Assembly (NCBI GenBank): GCA_003576765.1 | Contig: QEVP01000004.1 | Location: 1-64,000, forward strand | Reading direction: 5' to 3' | DNA length: 64,000 nt | Source: Pseudomonadota bacterium | GTDB lineage: Bacteria > Pseudomonadota > Alphaproteobacteria > Rhizobiales > Xanthobacteraceae | Part shown: one piece after another, positions 11,401-19,675 of the stretch | Layout: each line of letters starts with the position of its first letter | How positions within the stretch are numbered: the stretch's first letter is position 1 | Notes under the pieces: model-generated | The model's input: the letters and a program-made list of their open reading frames with translations, nothing else | Database searches by the model: none | Told to the model about the DNA's origin: nothing | Made by a program: the position numbers and the translations under genes

Positions 11401-11894
11401 TTGCCTACAAGGACGAGTACGAGGTGGCGCGGCTGTTCACCGATGGCGGCTTCGCAAAACAGTTGCACGACCAGTTCGAGGGCGACTTCAAGCTGAGCTT
11501 CCATCTGGCTCCGCCGATCCTGCCGGGCAGGGATGCCAGCGGCCGGCCGCGCAAGCGCACCTTCGGGCCGTGGACGATGACGCTGTTCCGCGTGCTCGCT
11601 CGCCTGAAGGGGCTGCGCGGCACGCCGTTCGACCTGTTCGGCTACGGTGCCGAGCGTCGCATGGAGCGCGAGTTGATTGCGGCTTACGAAGCCGATGTTG
11701 CCGAGGTGCTGCGGCTGTTGTCGCCGCGCAGCTACGCCGCGGCGCGCGAACTTCTGTCGCTGCCCGACATGATCCGCGGTTACGGCCCGATCAAGCACAA
11801 GGCGGTGGAAGACGCCCGCGTTCGCCACGCCCAGTTGATCGCCCAGTTGCGCGATCCGCCGCCGCTCGCAAGGCCCCAGATCGCCGCAGAATAG
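8412..11894 (+). CDS. Indolepyruvate ferredoxin oxidoreductase, fused alpha/beta chain
   Basis: 1160 residues. It oxidatively decarboxylates arylpyruvates such as indolepyruvate to aryl-acyl-CoA, passing electrons to ferredoxin. The N-terminal part is the pyruvate-ferredoxin-type thiamine-binding region (GFVTGYRGSPLGGYD near residue 47; GDGTYFHSG near 502). A cysteine cluster near 640-687 (CEGCGDC, CISVEP, SSCNKDYSCVKGFC) should hold Fe-S clusters. The gamma-type domain begins at VGGVGGTGVLTIG near 724. Long single-chain forms like this occur in alpha- and betaproteobacteria and replace the archaeal two-subunit IorAB. The ATG at 8412 is preferred over 8361 because GGGAGAG lies just upstream of it. 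No ferredoxin gene is adjacent. Confidence 0.93.
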   Translation: MGINQGPISLDQKYTQDTGHIFLTGIQALVRLPMAQIRRDRANGLNTAGFVTGYRGSPLGGYDQQLIAARHHLDRYGIKFQPGVNEDLAATAIWGSQQLNLSPGARHDGVVGIWYGKGPGVDRCGDVFRHGNAAGSAQHGGVLCLAGDDHGAKSSTVPHQSDHAFISALMPYLYPSSIHEMIEMGLLGIAMSRYSGCWVGMKVITETVETTAEIDIADEMRPFVIPTDFEMPPDGLNLRWPDDRYAQDRRLQDYKGFAAIAFARANKINRVTMDSPNARLGIMASGKSYEDTRQALRELGITKEVAARIGLRLYKIGMPWPLEPQGVRDFAVGLEEILVIEERREIVENQVKQELFNWRDDVRPRIVGKMDDHDKRFLPFAEELSVASVATSLADRLLAMEIDPEIAALIRAKVDWFHGRTASQVQAVAPIARTPYFCSGCPHNTSTKVPEGSRAMAGIGCHFMALWMDRNTETFTHMGGEGAPWVGIAPFTDEKHIFANLGDGTYFHSGSLAIRQAVASKANITYKILYNDAVAMTGGQRHDGDLSPQQITFQLHAEGVRNIYLVSENPDAYPASTIAPDTKTAHRDELDNVMKTLRETPGCSAIVFVQTCAAEKRRRRKKGILEDPSRRIMINAAVCEGCGDCSVQSNCISVEPLETELGRKRTINQSSCNKDYSCVKGFCPSFVSVDGGTLRKRAPAELGDIGDLPQPALAGLDRPYNIAVGGVGGTGVLTIGALLGMAAHIEGKASMILDMSGLAQKGGAVLSHVRLSHSPADVTCSRIVTGTCDLLIAADEVMAISKETLTLCERGRTHGVVNTHLIPIADFIRSRDFDFQQGKVNRVLQNALRPDSAFLDFTHVAEALLGDAIATNMMMLGYAYQQGLLPLHAESIEQAIDINGVAVKMNTNAFRLGRLAAADPARLAALVKEETAPPKTLAEMSFDEIVAHRERLLTAYQNEALAARYRALVGRVGDAAARHGLGEELPRAVAINYAKLLAYKDEYEVARLFTDGGFAKQLHDQFEGDFKLSFHLAPPILPGRDASGRPRKRTFGPWTMTLFRVLARLKGLRGTPFDLFGYGAERRMERELIAAYEADVAEVLRLLSPRSYAAARELLSLPDMIRGYGPIKHKAVEDARVRHAQLIAQLRDPPPLARPQIAAE

Positions 11895-12047
11895 GCCATG
11901 GCATTTTTGGGCGAAGCAGGCCGCTTCGCGTGAGGGCAACGGCTCCGGGGCCTACCGCAATTCTGCCCTGCGGCCCCGCCCGCGCGCTTGCCAAGCGCGG
12001 CGCGGCGGGCGACAAACCCGGCCGGGACGGATTTGCAAGGCGCCCGG

Positions 12048-12908
12048 ATGCCGATCGACTACGCCGCGACCATGAAGCTTGAGAACCTCGGCCAGCGCTT
12101 TGCCTGGACCGACCGCGAGGTGATGCTTTATGCGCTCGGCATCGGCATGGGTGCCGATCCGCTCGACGAGCGCGAGCTCGCCTTCGTCAACGAGGGCGCC
12201 CTCAAGCCGCGTCCGCTCAAGGTGGTGCCGACGTTCGCCTCCGTCGCCGCGTGGGGCGAGACGCCGGGGCCGATGGACATCGACTGGCTGATGGTGGTGG
12301 ATGGCGAGCGGGACATCACGTTCCACCAGCCGCTGCCGGCGGCGGCGGAGATCACCGCCGATTCCCGCGTGACCGGCGTGTTCGACAAGGGCAGGGACAA
12401 GGGCGCGGTGATCGTGCGCGAGACCGTGCTGCGCGACGGCCACGGCGCCCCGCTGGCGACGCTGCGGGCCTCGCGCTTCGCGCGGGGCGATGGCGGTTTC
12501 GGCGGACCGTCCGAGGGTCAGCCCAAACCGCACGAGGTGCCGAAGCGCGCGCCGGACCGCTCGGTGGATATCGCGACCCGGCCCGATCAGGCGCTGCTGT
12601 ACCGGCTGTGCGGCGACCGCAATCCGTTGCACAGCGATCCCGCCTTTGCCCGCCGTGCCGGCTTTCCTCGCCCGATCCTGCATGGCATGTGTACCTACGG
12701 CCTGACCTGCCGCGCCGTGCTGCAGACCTATGCCGACCACGATCCGGCGGCGTTCCGCCGGCATGCCGCGCGGTTTTCGGCGCCGGTTTATCCCGGCGAG
12801 ACCGTGACGGTGGACCTGTGGCGCGACGGCGAGGTGATCTCGTTCGAGGCGCGCGTCAAGGCGCGCGCGGCGACCGTGATCAGGAATGGCAGGACAGTGC
12901 TGGGATGA
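12048..12908 (+). CDS. MaoC-like enoyl-CoA hydratase (double hotdog)
   Basis: 286 residues. The length and layout match the two-hotdog MaoC/hydratase-2 family, in which the C-terminal half is catalytic. The signature RNPLHSDPAFARRAGFPRP near residues 191-209, followed by ILHGMCTYG, carries the expected Asp/His pair of (R)-specific 2-enoyl-CoA hydratases. The N-terminal half (ALGIGMGADPLDERELAFV) matches the non-catalytic hotdog. It likely hydrates trans-2-enoyl-CoA intermediates of fatty acid or sterol-type side-chain breakdown. The ATG at 12048 is chosen because the upstream extension is Arg/Ala-rich and unlike the family. It ends 19 bp before the next gene, so co-transcription is likely. 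Confidence 0.88.
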   Translation: MPIDYAATMKLENLGQRFAWTDREVMLYALGIGMGADPLDERELAFVNEGALKPRPLKVVPTFASVAAWGETPGPMDIDWLMVVDGERDITFHQPLPAAAEITADSRVTGVFDKGRDKGAVIVRETVLRDGHGAPLATLRASRFARGDGGFGGPSEGQPKPHEVPKRAPDRSVDIATRPDQALLYRLCGDRNPLHSDPAFARRAGFPRPILHGMCTYGLTCRAVLQTYADHDPAAFRRHAARFSAPVYPGETVTVDLWRDGEVISFEARVKARAATVIRNGRTVLG

Positions 12909-12927
12909 TTGGGAGATAGAGCACGTC

Positions 12928-13869
12928 ATGAAACTGACCCACGAGGCCATGGGCGCCTATGCCATCGCGCCGACGCCGTTCCACGACGACGGGCGCATCG
13001 ACGAAGCCTCGATCGATAAGCTGTGCGAATTCTATGGCCGCATCGGCTGCAACGGCATCACCGTGCTCGGCATTCTCGGCGAAGCGCCAAAACTCGACGC
13101 GGCCGAGGCCGAGCAGGTGGCGAAGCGCTTCGTCAAAAGTGCCGAAGGGCTGCCGGTCGTCGTCGGGGTTTCGGCGCCGGGCTTTGCCGCGATGCGCGCG
13201 CTGGCAAGAAGCGCGATGGATGCGGGCGCCGCTGGCGTGATGATCGCCCCGTCGCCGCGGCTGCGTACCGACGAGCAGATCGTCACCTATTTCCGGCAGG
13301 CGGTGGAGGCGATCGGCGAGGACATTCCCTGGGTGCTGCAGGACTATCCGCTGACGCTAACGGTGGTGATGACGCCCTCCGTCATCCGTCGCGTCGTCAT
13401 GGACAATCCGTCCTGCGTCATGCTCAAGCACGAGGACTGGCCGGGGCTGGAGAAGATCACCGCGCTGCGCGATTTCCAGAAGGACGGCTCGCTCAGGCCG
13501 CTGTCGATCCTGACCGGCAATAACGGGTTGTTCCTCGACTTCGAGATGGAGCGTGGCGCCGATGGCGCGATGACCGGCTATGCCTTCCCCGAAATGCTGC
13601 TCGACGTGGTGCGGCTTTCGAAGGAAGGCAGCCGCGATGCCGCGCACGATCTGTTCGACGCGCATCTGCCGCTGATCCGCTACGAGCAGCAACGGGGTAT
13701 CGGGTTGGCCGTGCGCAAGTATATTTTGCGGCGGCGCGGGCTGATTGCATCGGACGCGCAGCGCAAGCCGGCACCGCGCTTGTCCGCGCCGGCGAAGGAA
13801 GAAATCGAATACCTGTTGTCGCGGGTGGCACGGACCGACCGTCGCGCGGCGCTGGCGGTCGAACGATAA
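12928..13869 (+). CDS. Dihydrodipicolinate synthase (DapA) family lyase
   Basis: 313 residues, a class I Schiff-base TIM barrel. The start MKLTHEAMGAYAIAPTPFHDDG, the segment GILGEAPKLDAAE near residue 50 and Lys167 in MLKHEDWPGLEK (the expected Schiff-base lysine) support the family. The DapA phosphate loop GTTGE is replaced by GILGE, as is common in paralogues that are not involved in lysine synthesis, such as keto-acid aldolases and dehydratases. It is probably a catabolic aldolase or dehydratase rather than DapA itself. It sits between the MaoC hydratase and the NUDIX gene with short gaps. Substrate unknown. Confidence 0.87.
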   Translation: MKLTHEAMGAYAIAPTPFHDDGRIDEASIDKLCEFYGRIGCNGITVLGILGEAPKLDAAEAEQVAKRFVKSAEGLPVVVGVSAPGFAAMRALARSAMDAGAAGVMIAPSPRLRTDEQIVTYFRQAVEAIGEDIPWVLQDYPLTLTVVMTPSVIRRVVMDNPSCVMLKHEDWPGLEKITALRDFQKDGSLRPLSILTGNNGLFLDFEMERGADGAMTGYAFPEMLLDVVRLSKEGSRDAAHDLFDAHLPLIRYEQQRGIGLAVRKYILRRRGLIASDAQRKPAPRLSAPAKEEIEYLLSRVARTDRRAALAVER

Positions 13870-13888
13870 GAACGGAACGGAGTTACCG

Positions 13889-14728
13889 ATGAGTGGAGAT
13901 ACGGGGCCGGCGATCGACAAGTCGCTGCGCTTTGCCGCGAGCATGGTGCTGCTGCGCGATGCCGCCGATGGCCTTGAGGTGTTCATGGTCGAGCGCCATC
14001 GCAGAATCGAGTTTTCGTCGGGCGCACTGGTGTTTCCCGGCGGCAGCCTCGACCGCGACGACGCGGTGGTGGCGGCACGGCCGGAGTTTTACGGCGGCGC
14101 CAACGGCCTCGACGAGGCGGCGCTCGGCCTGCGCATCGCCGCGGTGCGCGAGACGTTCGAGGAATCCGGCCACCTGTTGGCGCGGCCGCGCGGCAGCATG
14201 GAGACCGTGCCGGCCGAGCGCATGCGCGACATCGAGCGCGCGCATCGCGCGGCACTGGCCGAGGGCCGCGCGGCGTTTTCCGATATCCTGGCGCAGGAGC
14301 GCCTCGTGCTGGCGCTCGACCTGCTGGTGCCGTTCGCGCACTGGATCACGCCGCTGCAGGAGCCCAAGCGCTTCGACACCTATTTCTTCATGGCGGCGGC
14401 GCCGTCGGGGCAGGTCGGCCAGCACGACGGCCATGAACTGGTCAACTCGCTCTGGCTGTCGCCGCGCGCGGCGATCGAGGCCGACAAGGCAGGCCGCTTC
14501 AAGGTGGTGTTTCCCACCATGCGCAATCTCATCAAGCTCGGTCGCTACCCTGACGTTGCGACCGCGCTGCAGGATGCGCGCGCCCGGCCGGTCGTCACCG
14601 TCCTTCCCGAGATGACGATCGGCGAGGACACCTATCAACTGCGCATCCCGGCCGAGGCCGGCTACGACGGCGAGGTGTTCGAGCTGCCGCGGCTGTCGCA
14701 CGGGACGGCCGCAAAAAGGGCGCCATGA
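13889..14728 (+). CDS. NUDIX hydrolase, NUDT7/NUDT19-like
   Basis: 279 residues. The NUDIX box is split: GGSLDRDD near residue 50 and RETFEESGHLL near 89-99 are separated by an insertion of about 30 residues. That arrangement is typical of the larger NUDT19-type hydrolases, some of which cleave CoA and acyl-CoA to phosphopantetheine products. Given the neighbouring MaoC hydratase, a role in CoA-ester housekeeping is possible but is inference. An ACGGAG motif lies just before the ATG. The stop codon overlaps the next gene's start (ATGA, 4 bp), so translation is probably coupled. Confidence 0.88.
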   Translation: MSGDTGPAIDKSLRFAASMVLLRDAADGLEVFMVERHRRIEFSSGALVFPGGSLDRDDAVVAARPEFYGGANGLDEAALGLRIAAVRETFEESGHLLARPRGSMETVPAERMRDIERAHRAALAEGRAAFSDILAQERLVLALDLLVPFAHWITPLQEPKRFDTYFFMAAAPSGQVGQHDGHELVNSLWLSPRAAIEADKAGRFKVVFPTMRNLIKLGRYPDVATALQDARARPVVTVLPEMTIGEDTYQLRIPAEAGYDGEVFELPRLSHGTAAKRAP

Positions 14729-15804
14729 CCACGGCGCTGGCGGCACGGATCGCCCGCGACTATGGCACCCCGGCCGTGGTCATCGACATGGAGCGCGTCG
14801 CGCGCAACATCGCCCGCGTGCAGGATTTGTGCGACAGGGTGGGCCTCGCCAACCGTCCGCACATCAAGACCCACAAGAGCCCGCTGCTGGCGCAGATGCA
14901 GGTCGAGGCCGGCGCCCGCGGCATCACCTGCCAGAAGCTCGGCGAGGCCGAGGTGATGGCGGAAGCCGGGCTCGATGACATCCTGATCAGCTACAATCTC
15001 CTCGGCGAGGAGAAGATGGCGCGGCTCGGGCGGCTGCTGCGCGGCACCGGCGTCACCGTCGCCGCCGATAACCCGACGGTGGTGGCGGGTCTGGCGCGGG
15101 CCGCGGCGCTCGCGGAGCGGTCGCTGCCCGTCGTGGTGGAGTGCGACACCGGGCGCAAGCGCGCCGGTGTCGAGATGCCTGCCGAGGCGGTGACGCTGGC
15201 GCGCGCCATTGCCGCGACGCCGGGGCTGTCCTTCGCGGGGCTGATGCTGTATCCGACCGAGGATGGCTGGCCGCAGGCGCAGCGTTTTCTCGATGCCGCC
15301 ACCGCCGGCTTGCACGACGCCGGGCTCGCACCGGCCATCGTCTCGACGGGCGGCTCGCCCAACCTGCCGCACCTCGGCGAACTCAAAGGCGCCACCGAGC
15401 ACCGGCCCGGCACCTACATCTTCAACGACCGCATGCAGGTTGCCGCCGGCGTTGCCGGCTGGGACGATTGCGCGCTCACCGTCTATGCGACGGTGGTGAG
15501 CCGAGCCGCGCGCAACCGCGGTATTCTCGATGCCGGCTCCAAGACCTTGACCGCCGACACCGGCGGTCTCGACGGCTTCGGGTCGATCCTCGATTACCCG
15601 CAGGCGCGCATCAGCGGCTTTGCCGAGGAGCACGGCTTCCTCGACCTGTCGCGGAGCCCGACGCAACCGCAGGTCGGCGAGGTGGTCCGCATCGTGCCCA
15701 ACCACGTCTGCGTCGTCGTCAATATGGTGGACGAGCTGGTCATGGTGCGGGACGAGGAGATCGTCGGCACCCTGCCGGTCGCCGCCCGGGGCCGCCTGCG
15801 GTAG
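14725..15804 (+). CDS. D-threonine aldolase-like PLP enzyme (alanine racemase fold)
   Basis: 359 residues. An alanine-racemase N-terminal barrel (TPAVVIDMERVARNIARVQ near 12; the PLP lysine probably in RPHIKTHKSP near 45-53) is followed by the D-serine dehydratase-like C-terminal domain, with EHGFLDLS near 300 and VPNHVCVVVNMVDEL near 320. The His and Cys of the NHVC segment match the metal-binding positions of this family. Members cleave D-3-hydroxy-amino acids to glycine and an aldehyde, or deaminate D-serine. Its start overlaps the NUDIX stop by 4 bp and it is last in the MaoC-DapA-NUDIX run. The exact substrate is not determinable. Confidence 0.87.
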   Translation: MTTALAARIARDYGTPAVVIDMERVARNIARVQDLCDRVGLANRPHIKTHKSPLLAQMQVEAGARGITCQKLGEAEVMAEAGLDDILISYNLLGEEKMARLGRLLRGTGVTVAADNPTVVAGLARAAALAERSLPVVVECDTGRKRAGVEMPAEAVTLARAIAATPGLSFAGLMLYPTEDGWPQAQRFLDAATAGLHDAGLAPAIVSTGGSPNLPHLGELKGATEHRPGTYIFNDRMQVAAGVAGWDDCALTVYATVVSRAARNRGILDAGSKTLTADTGGLDGFGSILDYPQARISGFAEEHGFLDLSRSPTQPQVGEVVRIVPNHVCVVVNMVDELVMVRDEEIVGTLPVAARGRLR

Positions 15805-15859
15805 CCGGCCGGCAACTGGCGGAACGCCTGTTCAAGCGGGTGGCGAACCGCGCGAGCGG

Positions 15860-16885
15860 TTAGAGCAGCTTGATGACCGTGTAGCTGAAGCCGGCGATGA
15901 TGAACCATGACGCCAGCGCCAGCAGCAGCGGCCGCGGGCCGCGCGAGCGCACGTCGCCGAAACGGATTTCCAGGCCCATGGCGGCGAGGCCGGTGGTCAG
16001 CAGGAAGCTGGTCAGCCAGGCAAACCCCTGCTTCATCTCGGGCGGCAGCGTCACGCTGCTGTTGAGCAGCACCACGGCGGCGAAGCCGACGATGAACCAC
16101 GGAAACGGCACGCTGCTCTTGCGGCCGCCGGCGGCGAGGGCGCCTTTTGCCGCGAGAAAGCCGAGGCCGAGCACCACGGGGGCGAGCAGCAGCACGCGGC
16201 TCAGCTTGGCGGTGGTGCCGATCTGGCCGGAGAGGTCGCCGAGCTGGAAGGCGGCGGCAACGACCTGCGCCACCTCGTGAACGCTGGAGCCGGTCCACAG
16301 GCCGTAGGCTTCGGGCCCGAGGGCGAGCGGGGCGGCCAGAACGGGATAGAGGAACATCGCGACCGAGCCGAACAGCGTCACGGTGGCGAGTGCATAGGTG
16401 ACGTCGGCGTCGCTGGCGCGGGTCACGGTGTTGGCGGCAATCACCGCCGAAGCGCCGCAGATTGCCGTGCCGGTGCCGATCAATTCCGCGAGCTTGGCAT
16501 CGACGCCCATCACGCGCGCCAGCAGCTTTGTGGCGGTGAGGGTGATGAACACCGCGGCCGCGATCATGGCGAAGGCCGGCCAGCCGATGTCGCCGATCTG
16601 CGAGATGGTGAGCTGAAAACCCAACAGCACGATGCCGAACCGCAGGATCGGGCGCATCGCGAACTTGATGCCGGGGGTCGCCTGCGCCGGCACGCCGACG
16701 GCGTAGTGGATCGCCATCGCCAGCAGGATGGCCAGGATCATCGGGCTAACGAGCTGCAGGCCGGGGATCAGCCGCAGCGCCATGGCGGCCGCGGCGATCG
16801 CGGCGGAGATGGCAAGACCCGGCCATATCCGGATCGAGGCGGCGGTGGCGTTTTCAACAGCATTCGACACGATGACGTCCCACAC
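15860..16885 (-). CDS. YeiH/UPF0324 family putative sulfate exporter
   Basis: 341 residues, an integral inner-membrane protein with about ten hydrophobic segments. The conserved stretches RFGIVLLGFQLT near residue 87, the central GTGTAICGASAVIAA near 140 and GSSVHEVAQVVAAAF near 200 are the hallmark of the YeiH (PSE) family. The family is described as putative sulfate or anion exporters, sometimes linked to sulfonate or taurine breakdown, but direct evidence is limited. It is convergent with the D-threonine aldolase-like gene (56 bp gap) and divergent from the next hypothetical gene. Nothing nearby suggests sulfur metabolism. Confidence 0.9.
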   Translation of the reverse strand: MWDVIVSNAVENATAASIRIWPGLAISAAIAAAAMALRLIPGLQLVSPMILAILLAMAIHYAVGVPAQATPGIKFAMRPILRFGIVLLGFQLTISQIGDIGWPAFAMIAAAVFITLTATKLLARVMGVDAKLAELIGTGTAICGASAVIAANTVTRASDADVTYALATVTLFGSVAMFLYPVLAAPLALGPEAYGLWTGSSVHEVAQVVAAAFQLGDLSGQIGTTAKLSRVLLLAPVVLGLGFLAAKGALAAGGRKSSVPFPWFIVGFAAVVLLNSSVTLPPEMKQGFAWLTSFLLTTGLAAMGLEIRFGDVRSRGPRPLLLALASWFIIAGFSYTVIKLL

Positions 16886-17155
16886 GACAACGCCGGCGCC
16901 CCGATGGCGCCGGCTTCACGGCTATCTGCCGCGGCGCGTCATCGCTGGTCCAATACAAATCTTCGATCCGATTGATCGGCCAGGCTGATCGACGGGGGCG
17001 CTTGGGCGTGTTTGCGCCGACCGTCTGTGCCGAACTGGCGCCCGCGCCGGAGGAAAACGAAATCAGATTTTCACAAAGTAAATTATAGTTTGTTGGATGG
17101 GCGCGCAGGTGTCGGCTTCACCGGTTACGCGGCCTCGCAGCCTGGAGTGTTCGAC

Positions 17156-17758
17156 GTGCTGAATACCGCCGCCTTTTCAATGGTCCTCTTCAGTTGGTTG
17201 AAGGAGATCGGTGAAATCGTCCTTCTGATCGGATTGAGCGGCGAAGTCGCGCTTCTGGTTCTGAGGATTTCAAAGGGATCATGGGAGCGTGGGCTCGGGA
17301 TTGCATTCGCCGTGCTCGTTCTGGTCGGCGTCGGGCTGCAGTACTGGGCCGACAGTCCGCGGACGATCGGCCCCGGATCGCAACAGCGGATCGCCGCCGC
17401 CATCAAGCCGTTTCAAGGCACTCCATTCGATTTCTCGGTTGAACTCGATCCCGAGTCCGTTGACCTGATGGAAAATATCGGACAAGCGCTGGATGCCGCC
17501 GGCTGGCACAGACAAGCCGTGGCGCAAGGCTCCGGCTACATCCCGCCGGGCAAGCCCGCGGCCGGCATCGTCGTATTCAAGGGCGTCGAGATCCAGATTG
17601 CCGAATCGCGGCAGTCGGATTGGGGGGCGGCCGGCAAGCCAGCCGCCGTTCTTTTGCAGGCTCTGCGGAACGAGGGACTGACCGCACTCCTGAAACGGGT
17701 GCCGAACGACCAGGAAAGCGCCGATGCGATCCACATCAAGATCGGCGCCAAACCATGA
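17156..17758 (+). CDS. Hypothetical protein with two N-terminal membrane helices
   Basis: 200 residues from the GTG at 17156, chosen because GGAG lies 8 bases upstream. An in-frame ATG at 17012 would add 48 residues that cross an AT-rich, promoter-like stretch (17060-17095). Two hydrophobic helices lie near residues 8-35 and 45-62. The rest is soluble: residues 80-105 (FDFSVELDPESVDLMENIGQ), then AAGWHRQAV and a final AIHIKIGAKP. The layout resembles small sensor or periplasmic-binding proteins of rhizobia, but I do not recognise a named family. GC content is slightly below that of the neighbours. It is followed directly by tRNA-Arg on the opposite strand. Confidence 0.7.
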   Translation: MLNTAAFSMVLFSWLKEIGEIVLLIGLSGEVALLVLRISKGSWERGLGIAFAVLVLVGVGLQYWADSPRTIGPGSQQRIAAAIKPFQGTPFDFSVELDPESVDLMENIGQALDAAGWHRQAVAQGSGYIPPGKPAAGIVVFKGVEIQIAESRQSDWGAAGKPAAVLLQALRNEGLTALLKRVPNDQESADAIHIKIGAKP

Positions 17759-17775
17759 CGACGGACCGGGGACGC

Positions 17776-17852
17776 TGGCGCGCTCGGAGAGATTCGAACT
17801 CCCGACCCTCGGATTCGAAGTCCGATGCTCTATCCAGCTGAGCTACGAGCGC
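17776..17852 (-). tRNA. tRNA-Arg (anticodon TCG)
   Basis: On the minus strand a full cloverleaf reads from GCGCTCG (17852) to CGAGCGC, discriminator G and an encoded CCA (17776-17778). The anticodon stem TCGGA/TCCGA encloses CTTCGAA, giving anticodon TCG. The T arm is GGGAG-TTCGAAT-CTCTC. 77 nt. Confidence 0.95.
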
Positions 17853-18103
17853 AAGCCCGCCTTCCATAAATGAGGTCCGCTCCGGCGGCAAGGCGAGCAC
17901 GGACCGGGTCCGCGCCTCTCCGTTTTCCCCGGCGCCGGGCCCTGCCTGATCCGAAGTCCGGCCGCCCTGACGGGCGGGGGGCCACCATAGTTAACGAATT
18001 TCCAACACAGTCGCGCCAAGGTCCTGCCATCTGGTGCCGCAATAAGGCGTAGGCTTGCGAGCCGTCGCTTGAGCCGCCGTGTGGGGTCGTTGTCTGTCGT
18101 CCG

Positions 18104-18550
18104 ATGCGAACGCTGGTCCTTGCCCTGTCGATCGTTTCGCTGTTCGCCGCGGTGCCGGCGCGCGCCGACCTGCGCATCACCCGCGACCACGGCGGTTATG
18201 TCGATCAGTACAAGGCGAAATACGAGCGCATCCGCAAGACCGGCCAGCGCGTCATTATCGACGGCATCTGCAATTCGGCCTGCACGCTGGTGTTCGGCAT
18301 CGTGCCGCCCAGCAAGATTTGCGTCACCCCGCGCGCCAGCGTCGGCTTCCATCAGGCCTATTACGACAAGGCGTTCACTTTCGGTATGAAGGTCATCAGC
18401 CACGACGGCACCTCCGACCTGATGTCCTACTATCCGCCGCCGGTGAAGGACTGGCTGCGCCGCAACGGCGGCCTCACGCCCGAGATGAAGAAGGTCAGGA
18501 ACGGCCCCGATCTCTGGCGCATCGTCGATCCGTGCCCAGAGGAATTTTGA
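18104..18550 (+). CDS. Secreted ClpP/crotonase-like small protein
   Basis: 148 residues. An N-terminal signal peptide (MRTLVLALSIVSLFAAVPARA, cleavage likely after ARA) sends it to the periplasm. The mature part has VIIDGICNSACTLVFG near residues 49-64 and VGFHQAYYDKAF near 82. This resembles the serine-containing strand-helix turn and the following His of ClpP-like proteins (COG3904-type predicted periplasmic proteins). Proteolytic activity is inferred only from the Ser/His placement. Many homologues are annotated simply as hypothetical. It stands alone between tRNA-Arg and the galE gene. Confidence 0.75.
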   Translation: MRTLVLALSIVSLFAAVPARADLRITRDHGGYVDQYKAKYERIRKTGQRVIIDGICNSACTLVFGIVPPSKICVTPRASVGFHQAYYDKAFTFGMKVISHDGTSDLMSYYPPPVKDWLRRNGGLTPEMKKVRNGPDLWRIVDPCPEEF

Positions 18551-18646
18551 TCCGGCGGCGCTTGCATGGCGGTCGCGCCGGCTGCTACAGGCATGAGGCA
18601 AACCGTACACGCTGCCTGAAGTCTCGCGCCTGGGGTCAAGGAACGA

Positions 18647-19675
18647 ATGATACTTGTGACGGGCGGCTTAGGGTTCATCGGCTCCCATACATGCGTTTCG
18701 CTCCTGGGAGCCGGCCATGATGTCCTGGTTCTCGACGATCTGAGCAACAGTTCGGTCGATGTGCTTGACCGCATTGAAAGGGTAGCGGGACGCAGGCCGC
18801 TCTTTGTTCGCGCCTCTGTGTCCGATACTGACCAGCTTGCGGAAGCATTCGCCCAACACGACGTGGGTGCGGTGATGCACTTTGCGGCTTTCAAGGCCGT
18901 CGCTGAGTCGGTGCGACTGCCGCTCGCATACTACGACAATAACGTCGGCGGCACGCTTGCGCTGCTGTCGTGTATGAAGGCGGCGGGAGTGAGGTCGCTT
19001 GTCTTCTCATCCTCGGCAACAGTATATGGATCTCCGGCCACACTTCCCATACGGGAGGATTGCCCCCGCTTCGCAGTCAATCCGTATGGACGCTCAAAAA
19101 TCATTGTTGAGGACATTCTAACTGATCTGGCTGGCTCTGATCCGTCTTGGCGCATTGTGAACTTGCGATATTTCAATCCGGTCGGCGCGCATGAAAGTGG
19201 CCTTCTCGGAGAGCAACCGCGAGGGGCGCCGAACAACCTAATGCCGCGTCTGTTGCAGGTTGCGGTCAAGCAGCGCGAGGTGCTTGATATCTTCGGTGAC
19301 GATTATCCCACCAAAGATGGCAGTTGCGTTCGCGATTTTATCCATGTGGTTGATCTCGCGGACGGGCACGTGGCTGCGCTGCGCTATTTGGCCGAACATT
19401 CGGGCATGACTTCGTTCAATCTTGGTGTTGGCAGAGGAATCTCGGTGTTTGAGATGTGTCATGCGTTCGAGCAGAGCACAGGGCAGTCGTTGCCGCGCCG
19501 TATCGTTGGCCGTCGCGCCGGCGACGTGGCTGAGTGCTGGGCGGACGCGACGCGGGCGCATACAGAACTCAACTGGCGCCCTAACCGGGACATCGACGCG
19601 ATGTGCCGGGACGCATGGCGCTGGCAACGTCATCTTTGTAGCGAGAACCGGGGAGGGTCGGTTTGTCGACCTTGA
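18647..19675 (+). CDS. galE: UDP-glucose 4-epimerase
   Basis: 342 residues, an extended short-chain dehydrogenase. It interconverts UDP-glucose and UDP-galactose using bound NAD. The N-terminal VTGGLGFIGSHTCVSLL is the nucleotide-binding motif. The catalytic SSSATVYG near 123 and NPYGRSK near 145-151 (Tyr/Lys) are present, as are LRYFNPVGAH near 173 and the C-terminal GRRAGDVAECWAD. An AAGGAA ribosome binding site precedes the ATG. Codon use is visibly less GC-rich than in the flanking genes, pointing to acquisition by transfer together with the glycosyltransferase that overlaps its end by 13 bp. It supplies UDP-galactose for surface polysaccharide. Confidence 0.94.
   Translation: MILVTGGLGFIGSHTCVSLLGAGHDVLVLDDLSNSSVDVLDRIERVAGRRPLFVRASVSDTDQLAEAFAQHDVGAVMHFAAFKAVAESVRLPLAYYDNNVGGTLALLSCMKAAGVRSLVFSSSATVYGSPATLPIREDCPRFAVNPYGRSKIIVEDILTDLAGSDPSWRIVNLRYFNPVGAHESGLLGEQPRGAPNNLMPRLLQVAVKQREVLDIFGDDYPTKDGSCVRDFIHVVDLADGHVAALRYLAEHSGMTSFNLGVGRGISVFEMCHAFEQSTGQSLPRRIVGRRAGDVAECWADATRAHTELNWRPNRDIDAMCRDAWRWQRHLCSENRGGSVCRP

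Noticed and set aside
8241..11939. 1232-residue minus-strand ORF opposite the indolepyruvate oxidoreductase gene
   Set aside because: Exact antisense of a well-supported gene; His/Arg/Gly-rich composition without any domain, caused by high GC in the third codon position.
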